A stretch of DNA of 64,000 nt. It comes from UBA4416 sp036676295 (lineage in GTDB: Bacteria > Bacteroidota > Bacteroidia > B-17B0 > Aurantibacillaceae). Below the pieces are notes generated by a model, which had not been told where the DNA came from, made no database searches, and saw only the letters and a program-made list of their open reading frames with translations. A program made the translations under genes and the position numbers. Where the stretch lies: NCBI GenBank assembly GCA_036676295.1, contig JAKFDE010000061.1, forward strand, positions 62,001 to 126,000, read 5' to 3'. Shown here piece by piece: positions 49,657-58,269 of this stretch (position 1 is the stretch's first letter; each line of letters opens with the position of its first letter).

Positions 49657-50679
49657 TTAATTTTCTGTCCATACTTTTGTGCCCTCACTACAATTTTGGC
49701 AAATATCAATTTCTTTACGCGATCTTAAAAGAGATTGTCTAAAGGCTTGGTATTTTTCAGAATGCCATAGTTCTTTAAACGATTGTTTTTTTAGATCGCC
49801 CAGTTGATGTTTGGCATCTTTATCAAAACAGCATGGCACAACAATGCCATCCCAGGTAATCACACAGGCGCTCCACATACGCCAGCATTGATTGAGCAAT
49901 TCGTTTTTGATGATGTATTTTCCATTCGCTAATTTTTTGTAGCGGCTATATTTTTCATTAGTTGGAATGAGGGGGTTCCCATTTTCAAAATCATATACCT
50001 GGGCCGTTTTAAAAACAACTTCGTCTACTTCTAACGTCCGAGCCAATTGTTCTACATCATTTAATTGATGTTCGTTTGGTTTTACTACCAAAAACTGAAA
50101 TACAATATGGGGGGTTTTACTTTGTAATTGTTTTTTAGCGGCTACAATATTTTTGGTGCCCTCAATCACTTTTTCTAAAGAACCGCCAACCCTATATTGC
50201 TGATACACGTCTTGTGTAGTGCCATCAATCGAAATGATTAATCTGTCTAAACCGCTTTGTACAGTTTTCAGTGCTTGTTCTTCGGTTAAATAATGTGCGT
50301 TCGTTGAGGTAGAGGTATATATTTTTTTTTGAGAAGCATATTTTACCATTTCTAGAAAGTTTGGATTCAAATAAGGCTCTCCCTGAAAATAAAAGGTCAG
50401 ATAGATTAATTCTTTATAGATCGCATCAATGGTTGACTTGAAAAAAGCAGGCTCTAACATCCCTATTGGACGCGTAAATTGACGCAACCCACTTGGGCAC
50501 TCGGGGCAACGCAGGTTGCAACTGGTAGTAGGCTCAATAGAAATACTGATCGGGTACCCAAAACCGGAAGGCTGCTTTCTGTTTTTTGATACATGAAAAC
50601 TAAGCCAAACCTTAAAAGCATTTATGAGTTTTCTAAAACTAAGTTTTTTGGCTAATTGTATGTTGTTCGAAAAAGACAC
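49657..50679 (-). CDS. Radical SAM/SPASM-domain protein
   Basis: A 340-residue radical SAM enzyme. The iron-sulfur motif is C-x3-C-x2-C in SIEPTTSCNLRCPECPSG (about 47-64). A barrel with LTFYFQGEPYLNPNFLEM and DRLIISIDGTTQDVYQ follows, and a SPASM C-terminal domain with CVITWDGIVVPCC and CQNCSEG carries extra clusters. SPASM enzymes modify peptides or nucleosides, and some act on envelope sugars. There is no precursor peptide visible beside it. It shares a strand with the TMEM175 gene, 17 bp away. Confidence 0.92.
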   Translation of the reverse strand: MSFSNNIQLAKKLSFRKLINAFKVWLSFHVSKNRKQPSGFGYPISISIEPTTSCNLRCPECPSGLRQFTRPIGMLEPAFFKSTIDAIYKELIYLTFYFQGEPYLNPNFLEMVKYASQKKIYTSTSTNAHYLTEEQALKTVQSGLDRLIISIDGTTQDVYQQYRVGGSLEKVIEGTKNIVAAKKQLQSKTPHIVFQFLVVKPNEHQLNDVEQLARTLEVDEVVFKTAQVYDFENGNPLIPTNEKYSRYKKLANGKYIIKNELLNQCWRMWSACVITWDGIVVPCCFDKDAKHQLGDLKKQSFKELWHSEKYQAFRQSLLRSRKEIDICQNCSEGTKVWTEN

Positions 50680-50746
50680 ATGTAAAGATAACTAATTTAG
50701 GTAGAGGTTTTTTCTTAAATTTAACCAGTTTTATACGACCATTACT

Positions 50747-52012
50747 ATGACTGATTTTTTAAATAACCTGGATTACGCAAGACTACTTGATGTACAAGAC
50801 AAACTAAGGTCTTACAGAAATAAATTTTATATCCCGCAACACAATGGCACGGATATGGTGTATTTTACGGGCAATTCCCTTGGCTTACAACCAAAAACAA
50901 CCAAAGAGTATTTGCAACAGGAACTAAATGATTGGGCGGCGTATGGAGTAGAAGGCCATTTTTTAGCAAAAAACCCATGGGTATCGTACCACGAATTGTT
51001 GACAGACAAAACAGCTAAGATTGTTGGCGCTTTGCCTTCAGAGGTTGTGATGATGAATCAGTTGACCGTGAATTTGCATTTATTAATGGTGTCTTTTTAT
51101 CGCCCGACTAAGCAACGTTATAAAATTTTGTGCGAAGCTAAAGCATTTCCTAGTGATCAATATGCTTTACAATCACAAGTTAAATTTCATGGATATAAAA
51201 TTGAGGATGCCTTAATTGAAATTGCTCCTCGTGATGGAGAGTATGAAGTAAGACACGAAGATATTTACAAAGCGATCGAAGACAACAAGGATTCCTTAGC
51301 CTTGATCATGATTGGCGGCGTTAATTATTTTAGTGGGCAAGTGTTTGATATGAAAGCCATCACCGAAGCAGGCCATAAAGCCGGAGCAGTTGTTGGGTTT
51401 GATTTAGCGCATGGTGCCGGGAATTTAAAATTAGAATTACATAATTGGAATGTTGATTTTGCGGTCTGGTGTTCTTATAAATATTTAAATGCGGGTCCTG
51501 GAAGCGTGGCTGGTGCTTTTGTTCACGAAAAACACCATGCCAATACCGACTTACCTCTATTTGCGGGTTGGTGGGGACATGATAAAGCAGAACGCTTTAA
51601 AATGGACCGAGAATTCAATCCTATTAAAAGTGTAGAACGTTGGCAATTAAGTAATGCGCCTATTTTATCAATGGCTGCTTACAAAGCATCGTTAGATATG
51701 TTTGATGAAGTTGGCATGGACGCTTTAAATGAAAAAAGTAAAGTATTGACTGCTTATTTGGAATTTATAGTAGGAGAGATCAATAAACAAAAAAATAATT
51801 GTTTACAGATCATCACTCCAAAAGAAAACCGTGGCTGTCAGATAAGCATAGTAGCACATGGCCAAGGGAAAGCATTATACAATAAATTAATTGAAAATGG
51901 CGTGATCCCTGATTGGCGTGAACCTAACGTGATTCGTTGCGCACCCGTGCCGATGTATAATTCTTATGAAGATGTTTATAGATTTGGAGAGATTCTTTTG
52001 AAATTGCTGTAA
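50747..52012 (+). CDS. kynU: Kynureninase
   Basis: A PLP enzyme cleaving kynurenine or 3-hydroxykynurenine to (hydroxy)anthranilate and alanine in tryptophan degradation or NAD synthesis. It has 421 residues. Motifs: MVYFTGNSLGLQPK, VVGFDLAHGAGNLKL, the PLP-lysine segment WCSYKYLNAGPGSV, and FAGWWGHDKAERF. No tryptophan dioxygenase, kynurenine monooxygenase or haao gene is in the window, so the pathway must be completed elsewhere. Confidence 0.95.
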   Translation: MTDFLNNLDYARLLDVQDKLRSYRNKFYIPQHNGTDMVYFTGNSLGLQPKTTKEYLQQELNDWAAYGVEGHFLAKNPWVSYHELLTDKTAKIVGALPSEVVMMNQLTVNLHLLMVSFYRPTKQRYKILCEAKAFPSDQYALQSQVKFHGYKIEDALIEIAPRDGEYEVRHEDIYKAIEDNKDSLALIMIGGVNYFSGQVFDMKAITEAGHKAGAVVGFDLAHGAGNLKLELHNWNVDFAVWCSYKYLNAGPGSVAGAFVHEKHHANTDLPLFAGWWGHDKAERFKMDREFNPIKSVERWQLSNAPILSMAAYKASLDMFDEVGMDALNEKSKVLTAYLEFIVGEINKQKNNCLQIITPKENRGCQISIVAHGQGKALYNKLIENGVIPDWREPNVIRCAPVPMYNSYEDVYRFGEILLKLL

Positions 52013-52347
52013 TAGATTAATTAGTCGGATGTTATCCTGATACCGATCTATTTAGTGCTTTCAAGTTCTTTGTATAATATCGGAAAAAGATATTTCAAAC
52101 AGCATTAGAGAGTTCAATAAAATAGTATAATCAGAAGCAAAACAACGCAGATTAATTTGTATGGATGTTTCCCTTGCATCGAAAACACATGAACGATAAT
52201 AAAGAGTTTGTTACTTTAGCAGGCCTAAATCCATCGGCAAAGAAATACATTATTCAGGAAATTTTGATCTTTAGCGAAATAAAAATGTACGTCAAGAAAT
52301 AGACCCATACTATTGTTAAAATCAGTTGGCTTAAAATTATTTTTTTA
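52013..52347. other. Non-coding stretch with possible transposase remnant
   Basis: I see no intact gene between kynU and the his promoter. A short frame at 52190-52267 reads EFVTLAGLNPSAKKYI, which weakly recalls the GLNPS segment of IS110-type transposases and then hits a stop. The rest shows no structure. Confidence 0.3.
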
Positions 52348-52374
52348 TTTGTAATTAAAATATAATTACATTTG
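52348..52374 (+). promoter_or_regulatory. hisp: Promoter of the histidine operon
   Basis: TTTG (52348-52351) and TACATTTG (52367-52374) separated by 15 nt match the Bacteroidota -33/-7 pattern. The leader peptide ATG is 10 nt after the -7 box. Confidence 0.6.
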
Positions 52375-52384
52375 TCGCAACAAA

Positions 52385-52462
52385 ATGCAACCATTTAATC
52401 AAATACATCATCATTATTTCCCTACTACTCAGGTAAGTGGAGGTGTTGATGCTATTTTGTAA
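52385..52462 (+). CDS. hisL: Histidine operon leader peptide
   Basis: A 25-codon frame beginning MQPFNQIHHHYF with three consecutive His codons (CAT, 52406-52414). It lies 10 nt after a promoter box and ends 28 nt before an attenuator-type hairpin, followed by hisG. These are the parts of classical ribosome-mediated attenuation: when charged tRNA-His is scarce, the ribosome stalls at the His codons and the terminator does not form. Below the usual length cutoff for gene tracks, but the context is strong. Confidence 0.85.
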   Translation: MQPFNQIHHHYFPTTQVSGGVDAIL

Positions 52463-52488
52463 TCTATAATTCAAAATATTTTTAACTC

Positions 52489-52517
52489 AAGGCTTATCGG
52501 TAGATAAGCCTTTTTTT
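52489..52517 (+). terminator. Histidine operon attenuator terminator
   Basis: Stem GGCTTATC (52491-52498) with GATAAGCC (52503-52510), loop GGTA, and seven Ts (52511-52517), between the leader peptide and hisG. It is the expected attenuator; an antiterminator pairing would need the upstream strand of the leader. Confidence 0.85.
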
Positions 52518-52547
52518 ATGCCCAAAAATTTCAAATCCCAAAAAAAC

Positions 52548-53408
52548 ATGATAAACAAATTAAAAATAGCCATTCAAAAATCAGGAAGATTAAGCGAAAA
52601 CTCTTTAAAACTTTTAAAGGAGTGCGGCATTGACATAGACAATGGGTTAAACAAATTAAAAGCAGAAGCTACAAACTTTCCTATCGAAGTCTTTTTTTTA
52701 AGAGATGATGATATTCCGCAATACGTTGAAGATGGCGTAGCTGATATTGGTTTTGTTGGAGAAAATGTTCTCTTGGAAAAAAACAAAGACCTGAAACTGA
52801 TTGAACGGTTAGGCTTTGGAAAATGTCGTTTATCAATCGCGGTTCCTAAAAAAGCAAATTACAAATCAGTAAAAGATTTAGAAGGACAACGTATTGCCAC
52901 ATCGTATGGAAAAATTCTTTCAACATATTTAAAGAAAAATAAGATCAAAGCAGAGATCCACGACATTAGCGGATCTGTAGAGATTGCACCAAGTATTGGT
53001 TTAGCAGATGCGATTTGTGATCTGGTAAGTTCGGGAAGTACCTTATTTACAAATGGACTGAAAGAAGTAGAAGTGATCTTAAAATCGGAAGCTGTTTTAG
53101 TTTCTAATAAAAAATTAAGCAAAGAACAGCAGGCAATTTTAGAAAAACTTTTGTTTAGAATGCAAGCTGTAAGAAAAGCAAAAAACACTAAATATATTTT
53201 GTTGAATGCGCCAAACAGTAAGCTTAAAGCTATTTGTAAAATTTTGCCCGGAATGAAAAGCCCTACGATATTGCCTTTAATCGAACCAGGGTGGAGCTCT
53301 GTACATTCTGTTGTAGAAGAAGATCAGTTTTGGAATATTATTGAAAAATTGAAAGAGCAAGGAGCCCAAGGAATCTTAGTGGTACCAATAGAAAAAATGA
53401 TTATCTAA
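52548..53408 (+). CDS. hisG: ATP phosphoribosyltransferase
   Basis: Catalyses the first step of histidine synthesis, joining ATP and PRPP. It has 286 residues (long form): KLKIAIQKSGRLSENSLKLL at the N-terminus, PQYVEDGVADIGFVGEN, SIGLADAICDLVSSGSTL (PRPP-binding loop) and a C-terminal ACT-like regulatory domain (about 205-286) with LPLIEPGWSSVHSVVEED. The frame starts at ATG 52518 within the attenuator tail, so I choose ATG 52548. First gene of the operon and the usual feedback target for histidine. Confidence 0.96.
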   Translation: MINKLKIAIQKSGRLSENSLKLLKECGIDIDNGLNKLKAEATNFPIEVFFLRDDDIPQYVEDGVADIGFVGENVLLEKNKDLKLIERLGFGKCRLSIAVPKKANYKSVKDLEGQRIATSYGKILSTYLKKNKIKAEIHDISGSVEIAPSIGLADAICDLVSSGSTLFTNGLKEVEVILKSEAVLVSNKKLSKEQQAILEKLLFRMQAVRKAKNTKYILLNAPNSKLKAICKILPGMKSPTILPLIEPGWSSVHSVVEEDQFWNIIEKLKEQGAQGILVVPIEKMII

Positions 53409-53421
53409 AGATTAAACGAAA

Positions 53422-54699
53422 ATGGAATTAATAAAATACCCACAGCAAAATGATTGGCCAAAGATCCTGAAGCGTCCAACGATAGAAAGTACTTCACTGG
53501 AAGCATTGGTATCAAAGGTGATGGAAGATGTTTATATAAATGGTGATGATGCTATTAAAAAGTACACACTGCAATTTGATCAGGTGCTATTGAATGATTT
53601 TTCGGTTTCAGAAAAAGAATTTGATCAGGCAGAAAAAACAATTTCTCCGGAATTAAGATCAGCGATAGCCTTAGCCAAAAGTAATATTGAAAAATTTCAC
53701 CGACCGCAACAAGATGAGATCAAAGTGATCGAAACAACAACAGGTGTTAAATGCTGGCGCAAATCGGTGGCTATTCAAAAAGTAGGCTTGTATATTCCGG
53801 GAGGTACGGCACCATTATTTTCAACCATACTCATGTTAGGGATTCCTGCTAAAATTGCGGGCTGTAAGCAAATCATTTTGTGTACACCGCCAAATGCTAA
53901 AGGAGAAATAGACAGCGCTATCCTGTATACTGCTAAATTGGTTGGCATTACTAAAGTGTTTAAGATTGGTGGTGTGCAAGCGATTGCGGCAATGGCTAAT
54001 GGTACGAGAACAGTACCGCAAATGGATAAAATATTTGGACCAGGAAACCAATACGTTACTTGCGCTAAACAACTAGCGAATAAACAAGGTATTGCTATTG
54101 ATATGCCGGCTGGCCCATCTGAAGTAGCCGTTTTAGCGGATGGTTTTTGCGTTCCGAAATATGTAGCGGCAGATCTATTATCTCAGGCAGAACACGGTTC
54201 CGATTCGCAAGTGATTTTAGTGTCGGATAATGAAGTCACAATTAAAGAGGTACAAGTAGAATTAAAAAAACAATTACAATTATTACCAAGAAAAGAGTTA
54301 GCCGAAAAAGCATTACAAAACAGTAAAGCATTTCTAGTAAAAAACAAACAAGTGGCTATTGACTTATTAAATGAGTATGCTCCCGAGCATTTAATTTTAG
54401 CCTGCGAGGATGATGAAATATTGGCAGAACAAGTTGTTAATGCGGGCTCTGTTTTTTTAGGAAACTATTCTTGCGAAAGCGCCGGTGATTACGCTTCCGG
54501 AACAAACCATACGCTACCTACTAATGGTTACGCCAAAGCTTATAGTGGTGTATCGCTCGATAGTTTTGTAAAGAAAATTACTTTTCAAAAAATAAGTAAA
54601 CAAGGTATACAAAATATTGGCCCGGCTATTGAATTAATGGCAGAGGCCGAAGGTTTGCAAGCACACAAAAATGCAGTAACAATTAGAATTAATGATTAA
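53422..54699 (+). CDS. hisD: Histidinol dehydrogenase
   Basis: Oxidises histidinol to histidine in two NAD-dependent steps. It has 425 residues. Motifs: VGLYIPGGTAPLFSTILMLG, KIFGPGNQYVTCAKQL, IDMPAGPSEVAVLAD, QAEHGSDSQVILVS (Zn site region) and EHLILACEDDE; SAGDYASGTNHTLPTNG follows. Starts 13 bp after hisG and is 11 bp before hisC. Confidence 0.97.
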   Translation: MELIKYPQQNDWPKILKRPTIESTSLEALVSKVMEDVYINGDDAIKKYTLQFDQVLLNDFSVSEKEFDQAEKTISPELRSAIALAKSNIEKFHRPQQDEIKVIETTTGVKCWRKSVAIQKVGLYIPGGTAPLFSTILMLGIPAKIAGCKQIILCTPPNAKGEIDSAILYTAKLVGITKVFKIGGVQAIAAMANGTRTVPQMDKIFGPGNQYVTCAKQLANKQGIAIDMPAGPSEVAVLADGFCVPKYVAADLLSQAEHGSDSQVILVSDNEVTIKEVQVELKKQLQLLPRKELAEKALQNSKAFLVKNKQVAIDLLNEYAPEHLILACEDDEILAEQVVNAGSVFLGNYSCESAGDYASGTNHTLPTNGYAKAYSGVSLDSFVKKITFQKISKQGIQNIGPAIELMAEAEGLQAHKNAVTIRIND

Positions 54700-54710
54700 A
54701 TAAAAATAAC

Positions 54711-55760
54711 ATGGCTTTTATTTTAGAAAAAATACTTAGAGAAAATATTAAACAATTAGTTCCTTATTCTTCAGCACGTGATGAATATCAAGGAACGGAA
54801 GGCATTTTTTTAGACGCGAACGAAAACGCGTTTGGTTCGCCCTTAAACAACAATTACAATCGCTATCCGGACCCTTTACAATTAAAAGTAAAAGAAAAGA
54901 TCAGTGCATTAAAAGGATTAGCCATAGAAAATATTTTTTTAGGAAACGGAAGTGACGAAGCGATTGATATTTTATTCCGTGCTTTTTGTGTACCGGGCAA
55001 AGATAATGTGATTGTATGTCCACCCACTTACGGCATGTATGAAGTGTCTGCAAACATTAATAACGTAAAAGTTTTTAAAACCCCATTAATTGCAGAAACG
55101 TTTCAATTAGATACAGCATCTGTTTTAAATTTTATTAATGCTAATACTAAATTGGTTTTTATATGTTGCCCAAATAACCCAACCGGCAATGGTGTTAAGT
55201 GGAATGATATTAAAATAATTTTAGAATCTTTTAGCGGGATTGTTGTTGTTGACGAAGCCTATATAGATTTTGCTAGTTATGGCAGTTTAATTCCGGAGCT
55301 ATCAAAATATAGAAATCTGGTCATCCTGCAAACTTTTTCAAAAGGCTGGGGTTTGGCCGGATTACGTGTAGGGATGGCTTTTGCTTCAAAGGCAATTATA
55401 CAGGTGTTTAATAAGATCAAACCACCATATAATATTAATGAGCTTTCTCAACAATTAGTGTTACAGGCATTAAACAACAAAGCACAGGTGGATTTATGGG
55501 TAAAAGAAATTATTTCGGAGCGGGAAAGATTAATAGCGGAGTTGCCTCAATTCTCTTTTGTATTAAAGATCTATAGAAGCGAAGCTAATTTTATTTTAGT
55601 GAAAACAACGAATGCAAAAGGAATTTATGATTATCTGGTAAAAAATAAAATTGTTATTCGCAACAGAAGTAATGTCGCTTTGTGCGATAACTGTTTGCGT
55701 ATTTCAATAGGAACAAAAGAAGAAAATCAATTATTAATAGAAACGCTTCAAAAATATTAA
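54711..55760 (+). CDS. hisC: Histidinol-phosphate aminotransferase
   Basis: A PLP aminotransferase converting imidazole-acetol phosphate to histidinol phosphate. It has 349 residues. Motifs: EGIFLDANENAFG, NRYPDPLQLKVKEKI, FLGNGSDEAIDILFRAF, CCPNNPTGNG, VVVDEAYIDF and the PLP lysine in QTFSKGWGLAGLRVG. Starts 11 bp after hisD, and the next gene begins 1 bp later. Confidence 0.97.
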   Translation: MAFILEKILRENIKQLVPYSSARDEYQGTEGIFLDANENAFGSPLNNNYNRYPDPLQLKVKEKISALKGLAIENIFLGNGSDEAIDILFRAFCVPGKDNVIVCPPTYGMYEVSANINNVKVFKTPLIAETFQLDTASVLNFINANTKLVFICCPNNPTGNGVKWNDIKIILESFSGIVVVDEAYIDFASYGSLIPELSKYRNLVILQTFSKGWGLAGLRVGMAFASKAIIQVFNKIKPPYNINELSQQLVLQALNNKAQVDLWVKEIISERERLIAELPQFSFVLKIYRSEANFILVKTTNAKGIYDYLVKNKIVIRNRSNVALCDNCLRISIGTKEENQLLIETLQKY

Positions 55761-55761
55761 A

Positions 55762-56871
55762 ATGAAAAAAGTATTGTTTATAGACCGTGATGGCACATTA
55801 ATTTGGGAACCACCTGTGGATTTTCAAATTGATAGTTTTGAAAAACTAAAATTTTTACCCGGGGTCTTCACTTGGTTAGGAAAAATTGCTCGTGAGTTAA
55901 ATTACGAATTGGTGATGGTAACAAATCAGGATGGTTTAGGAACGGATTCTTTTCCCGAAGAAACTTTTTGGCCGACACATAATTTAATGATGAATACTTT
56001 AGAGGGCGAAGGCATTGTCTTTTCAGAAGTATGTATTGATAGAAGTTTTGAAAAAGACAACACGCCAACAAGAAAACCAAACACCGGAATGCTGACAAAA
56101 TATTTAGGAGATGACTATGACCTATTAAATTCTTTTGTGATTGGCGATAGATTAACAGATGTGAAGCTAGCCCAGAATTTAGGGGCCAAATCAATCTTTA
56201 TTAGTAATTATGATTCACCAAATGGTTTTGAAGACTTAATTAATTTGAAAACAAATAACTGGGAAAAAATTTATAATTATTTGAAGCTACCCGAAAGAAA
56301 GATCACGCATACTCGTCAAACAAAAGAGACAGATATTACCATTGAATTAAATCTGGATGGTTCGGGGAAATCAACAATTTCAACAGGCATTGCTTTTTTC
56401 GATCATATGTTAGAACAAATTTCAAAGCATGGTAATATTGATTTAATGATCAATGCTAAAGGCGATCTACACATTGATGAACATCATACGATCGAAGATG
56501 TTGGGCTTGCTTTAGGCGAAGCATTTTTAAAAGCATTGGATAATAAAATGGGAATTGAGCGTTACGGTTTTTGTTTACCAATGGACGATTGCTTAGCGCA
56601 AGTGGCTTTAGATTTTGGAGGAAGAAACTGGATCGTTTGGGACGCTGAATTTAAACGAGAAAAAATTGGAGAGATGCCAACCGAAATGTTCTTTCACTTT
56701 TTTAAATCGTTTAGCGATACCGCTAAATGTAATTTAAATATTAAAGCTGAAGGCCAAAACGAGCACCATAAAATAGAAGGGATTTTCAAAGCTTTTGCAA
56801 AGACAATAAAAATGGGAGTTAAGCGAGATGCTAACAATATGAGTTTGCCAAGTACAAAAGGAGTCTTATAA
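55762..56871 (+). CDS. hisB: Bifunctional histidinol-phosphatase/IGP dehydratase
   Basis: A 369-residue fusion. Residues 1-165 are a HAD histidinol-phosphate phosphatase (KVLFIDRDGTLIWEPP with D8 and D10; TNQDGLG; FVIGDRLTDVKLAQNLGA). Residues about 175-369 are imidazoleglycerol-phosphate dehydratase with FFDHMLEQISKHG, DLHIDEHHTIEDVGLALG and the second HH motif EGQNEHHKIEGIFKAFA. This gammaproteobacterial/Bacteroidota arrangement supplies steps 6 and 8 of the pathway. It begins 1 bp after hisC. Confidence 0.97.
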   Translation: MKKVLFIDRDGTLIWEPPVDFQIDSFEKLKFLPGVFTWLGKIARELNYELVMVTNQDGLGTDSFPEETFWPTHNLMMNTLEGEGIVFSEVCIDRSFEKDNTPTRKPNTGMLTKYLGDDYDLLNSFVIGDRLTDVKLAQNLGAKSIFISNYDSPNGFEDLINLKTNNWEKIYNYLKLPERKITHTRQTKETDITIELNLDGSGKSTISTGIAFFDHMLEQISKHGNIDLMINAKGDLHIDEHHTIEDVGLALGEAFLKALDNKMGIERYGFCLPMDDCLAQVALDFGGRNWIVWDAEFKREKIGEMPTEMFFHFFKSFSDTAKCNLNIKAEGQNEHHKIEGIFKAFAKTIKMGVKRDANNMSLPSTKGVL

Positions 56872-56886
56872 ATAACACATTTAGCT

Positions 56887-56908
56887 TGTCATTTCGAGCG
56901 AAGTCGAT
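56887..56908 (+). repeat. Half-copy of TCGAGCGAAGTCGA repeat
   Basis: TGTCATTTCGAGCGAAGTCG followed by AT resembles the left arm at 2695-2716 (TGTCAGTTCGAGCGAAGTCG). It lies between hisB and hisH inside the operon and lacks the second arm. Confidence 0.75.
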
Positions 56909-56926
56909 AAGCAATAAAACAAACAA

Positions 56927-57541
56927 ATGAAAGTATCAATAATAAAATATAACGCCGGTAACGTACAATCTGTGCTATTTGCTTTGGAGCGAATAGGCAT
57001 TAATGCCATTGTTACAGACGATGTTGAATTACTGAAAACATCAGATAAAGTTATTTTTCCTGGAGTTGGCGAAGCCTCTACAGCGATGAAGTGTTTAAAA
57101 GAAAAGAATCTGGATGTAGTAATAAAAAACTTGAAACAACCGGTTTTAGGAATTTGTTTGGGAATGCAATTACTCTGTAAACACAGTGAAGAAGGAAACA
57201 CAGATTGCTTAAATATTTTTAACACGCAGGTGAAACGGTTCCGGGCTTTCTCTCCCAAGCAGGAGAAGATTGGGGGGAAGTCAAAAATCCCTCAAATAGG
57301 ATGGAACACCATTGAACCGTTAGATTCCATAATTTTACATCGTCTCAATGAAGATGAACATATGTACTTTGTTCACAGCTATTATGCTGAACTTTGTTCT
57401 AATACTGTAGCAAAAACAAATTATCAATTAAGCTACAGCTCTGCGTTACAAAAGAATAATTTTTATGGAGTGCAGTTTCATCCCGAAAAATCGAGTACAG
57501 CAGGCGAACAGTTATTAAAGAATTTTATAAAATTAACATGA
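56927..57541 (+). CDS. hisH: Imidazole glycerol phosphate synthase, glutaminase subunit
   Basis: The class I glutaminase that feeds ammonia to HisF. It has 204 residues. The nucleophile is in GICLGMQLLC, and the triad His-Glu in YGVQFHPEKSS. Between VKRF (about residue 105) and KIPQIGWNTIE (about 120) there are 12-14 residues (RAFSPKQEKIGGKS) not expected in typical HisH proteins. They are encoded by a palindrome-like G-rich repeat. The frame is intact, and the catalytic residues are untouched. Start 55 bp after hisB; overlaps hisA by 4 bp. Confidence 0.94.
   Translation: MKVSIIKYNAGNVQSVLFALERIGINAIVTDDVELLKTSDKVIFPGVGEASTAMKCLKEKNLDVVIKNLKQPVLGICLGMQLLCKHSEEGNTDCLNIFNTQVKRFRAFSPKQEKIGGKSKIPQIGWNTIEPLDSIILHRLNEDEHMYFVHSYYAELCSNTVAKTNYQLSYSSALQKNNFYGVQFHPEKSSTAGEQLLKNFIKLT
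57245..57283 (+). repeat. Palindromic repeat inserted in hisH
   Basis: TCTCC (57251-57255) pairs with GGAGA (57262-57266), followed by GATTGGGGGGAAGT (57268-57281), the same hairpin-plus-G-run layout as the repeats beside the DUF559 gene (GATTAAGGGGGATGT, minus strand of 25351-25365). The segment lies within the coding frame and adds about 13 residues. Confidence 0.45.
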
Positions 57542-58269
57542 ACCAATTTCAAATTATACCAGCCATAGATATTATTGATGGAAAATGCGTGCGTTTAACC
57601 CAAGGTGATTATTCAAAAAAAACGATCTATAATGAAAACCCATTAGAGATTGCAAAACAATTTGAAGAGATTGGGATTGAGCGCTTGCACTTAGTAGATC
57701 TGGATGGGGCTAAAGAAGGAACCGTTATAAATTATCAGGTGTTAGAAAGCATAGCGTCTAACACAAAGTTGACCATTGATTTTGGCGGAGGAATTAAAAC
57801 GGAAGAAGATTTAACCAAGATATTTGATAGCGGCGCATCTATTGCTACTATTGGAAGTTTAGCAGTTAAAAACAAACCACTGTTTTTTTCATGGATCCAA
57901 AAGTATGGTGCTGATAAATTATTGCTTGGAGCCGATGTTAAAGAAGAACAAATTGCAATTGGTGGTTGGTTAGAGACCACTAATATCTCTGTTTTTGATT
58001 TTGTTAAAGAAAATTTGAATCAGGGAATCAAGACAATTTTTTGTACCGATATTTCTAAAGATGGGTTATTAAAAGGACCGTCTGTTGAATTGTATGAAAA
58101 ATTGATCAAGCAGGAAGATACACTTCAGTTAATAGCCAGTGGCGGTGTATGTTGTGTAGATGACCTATACGCACTTAAAGAAATGGGATGTGTGGGAGCT
58201 ATAGTAGGCAAAGCTATTTACGAAGAGAAGGTCTCATTAAATGATTTAAAACAATTTATAAAATGTTAA
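57538..58269 (+). CDS. hisA: Phosphoribosyl-AICAR formimino isomerase
   Basis: A 243-residue (beta/alpha)8 barrel isomerising ProFAR to PRFAR. Motifs: IPAIDIIDGKCVRLTQGDY with the catalytic Asp, LHLVDLDGAKEGT, IDFGGGIKTEEDL and TIGSLAVKN, FCTDISKDGLLKGPSVELY (second catalytic Asp) and IASGGVCCVDDLYAL. Overlaps hisH by 4 bp and hisF by 7 bp. Confidence 0.97.
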   Translation: MNQFQIIPAIDIIDGKCVRLTQGDYSKKTIYNENPLEIAKQFEEIGIERLHLVDLDGAKEGTVINYQVLESIASNTKLTIDFGGGIKTEEDLTKIFDSGASIATIGSLAVKNKPLFFSWIQKYGADKLLLGADVKEEQIAIGGWLETTNISVFDFVKENLNQGIKTIFCTDISKDGLLKGPSVELYEKLIKQEDTLQLIASGGVCCVDDLYALKEMGCVGAIVGKAIYEEKVSLNDLKQFIKC

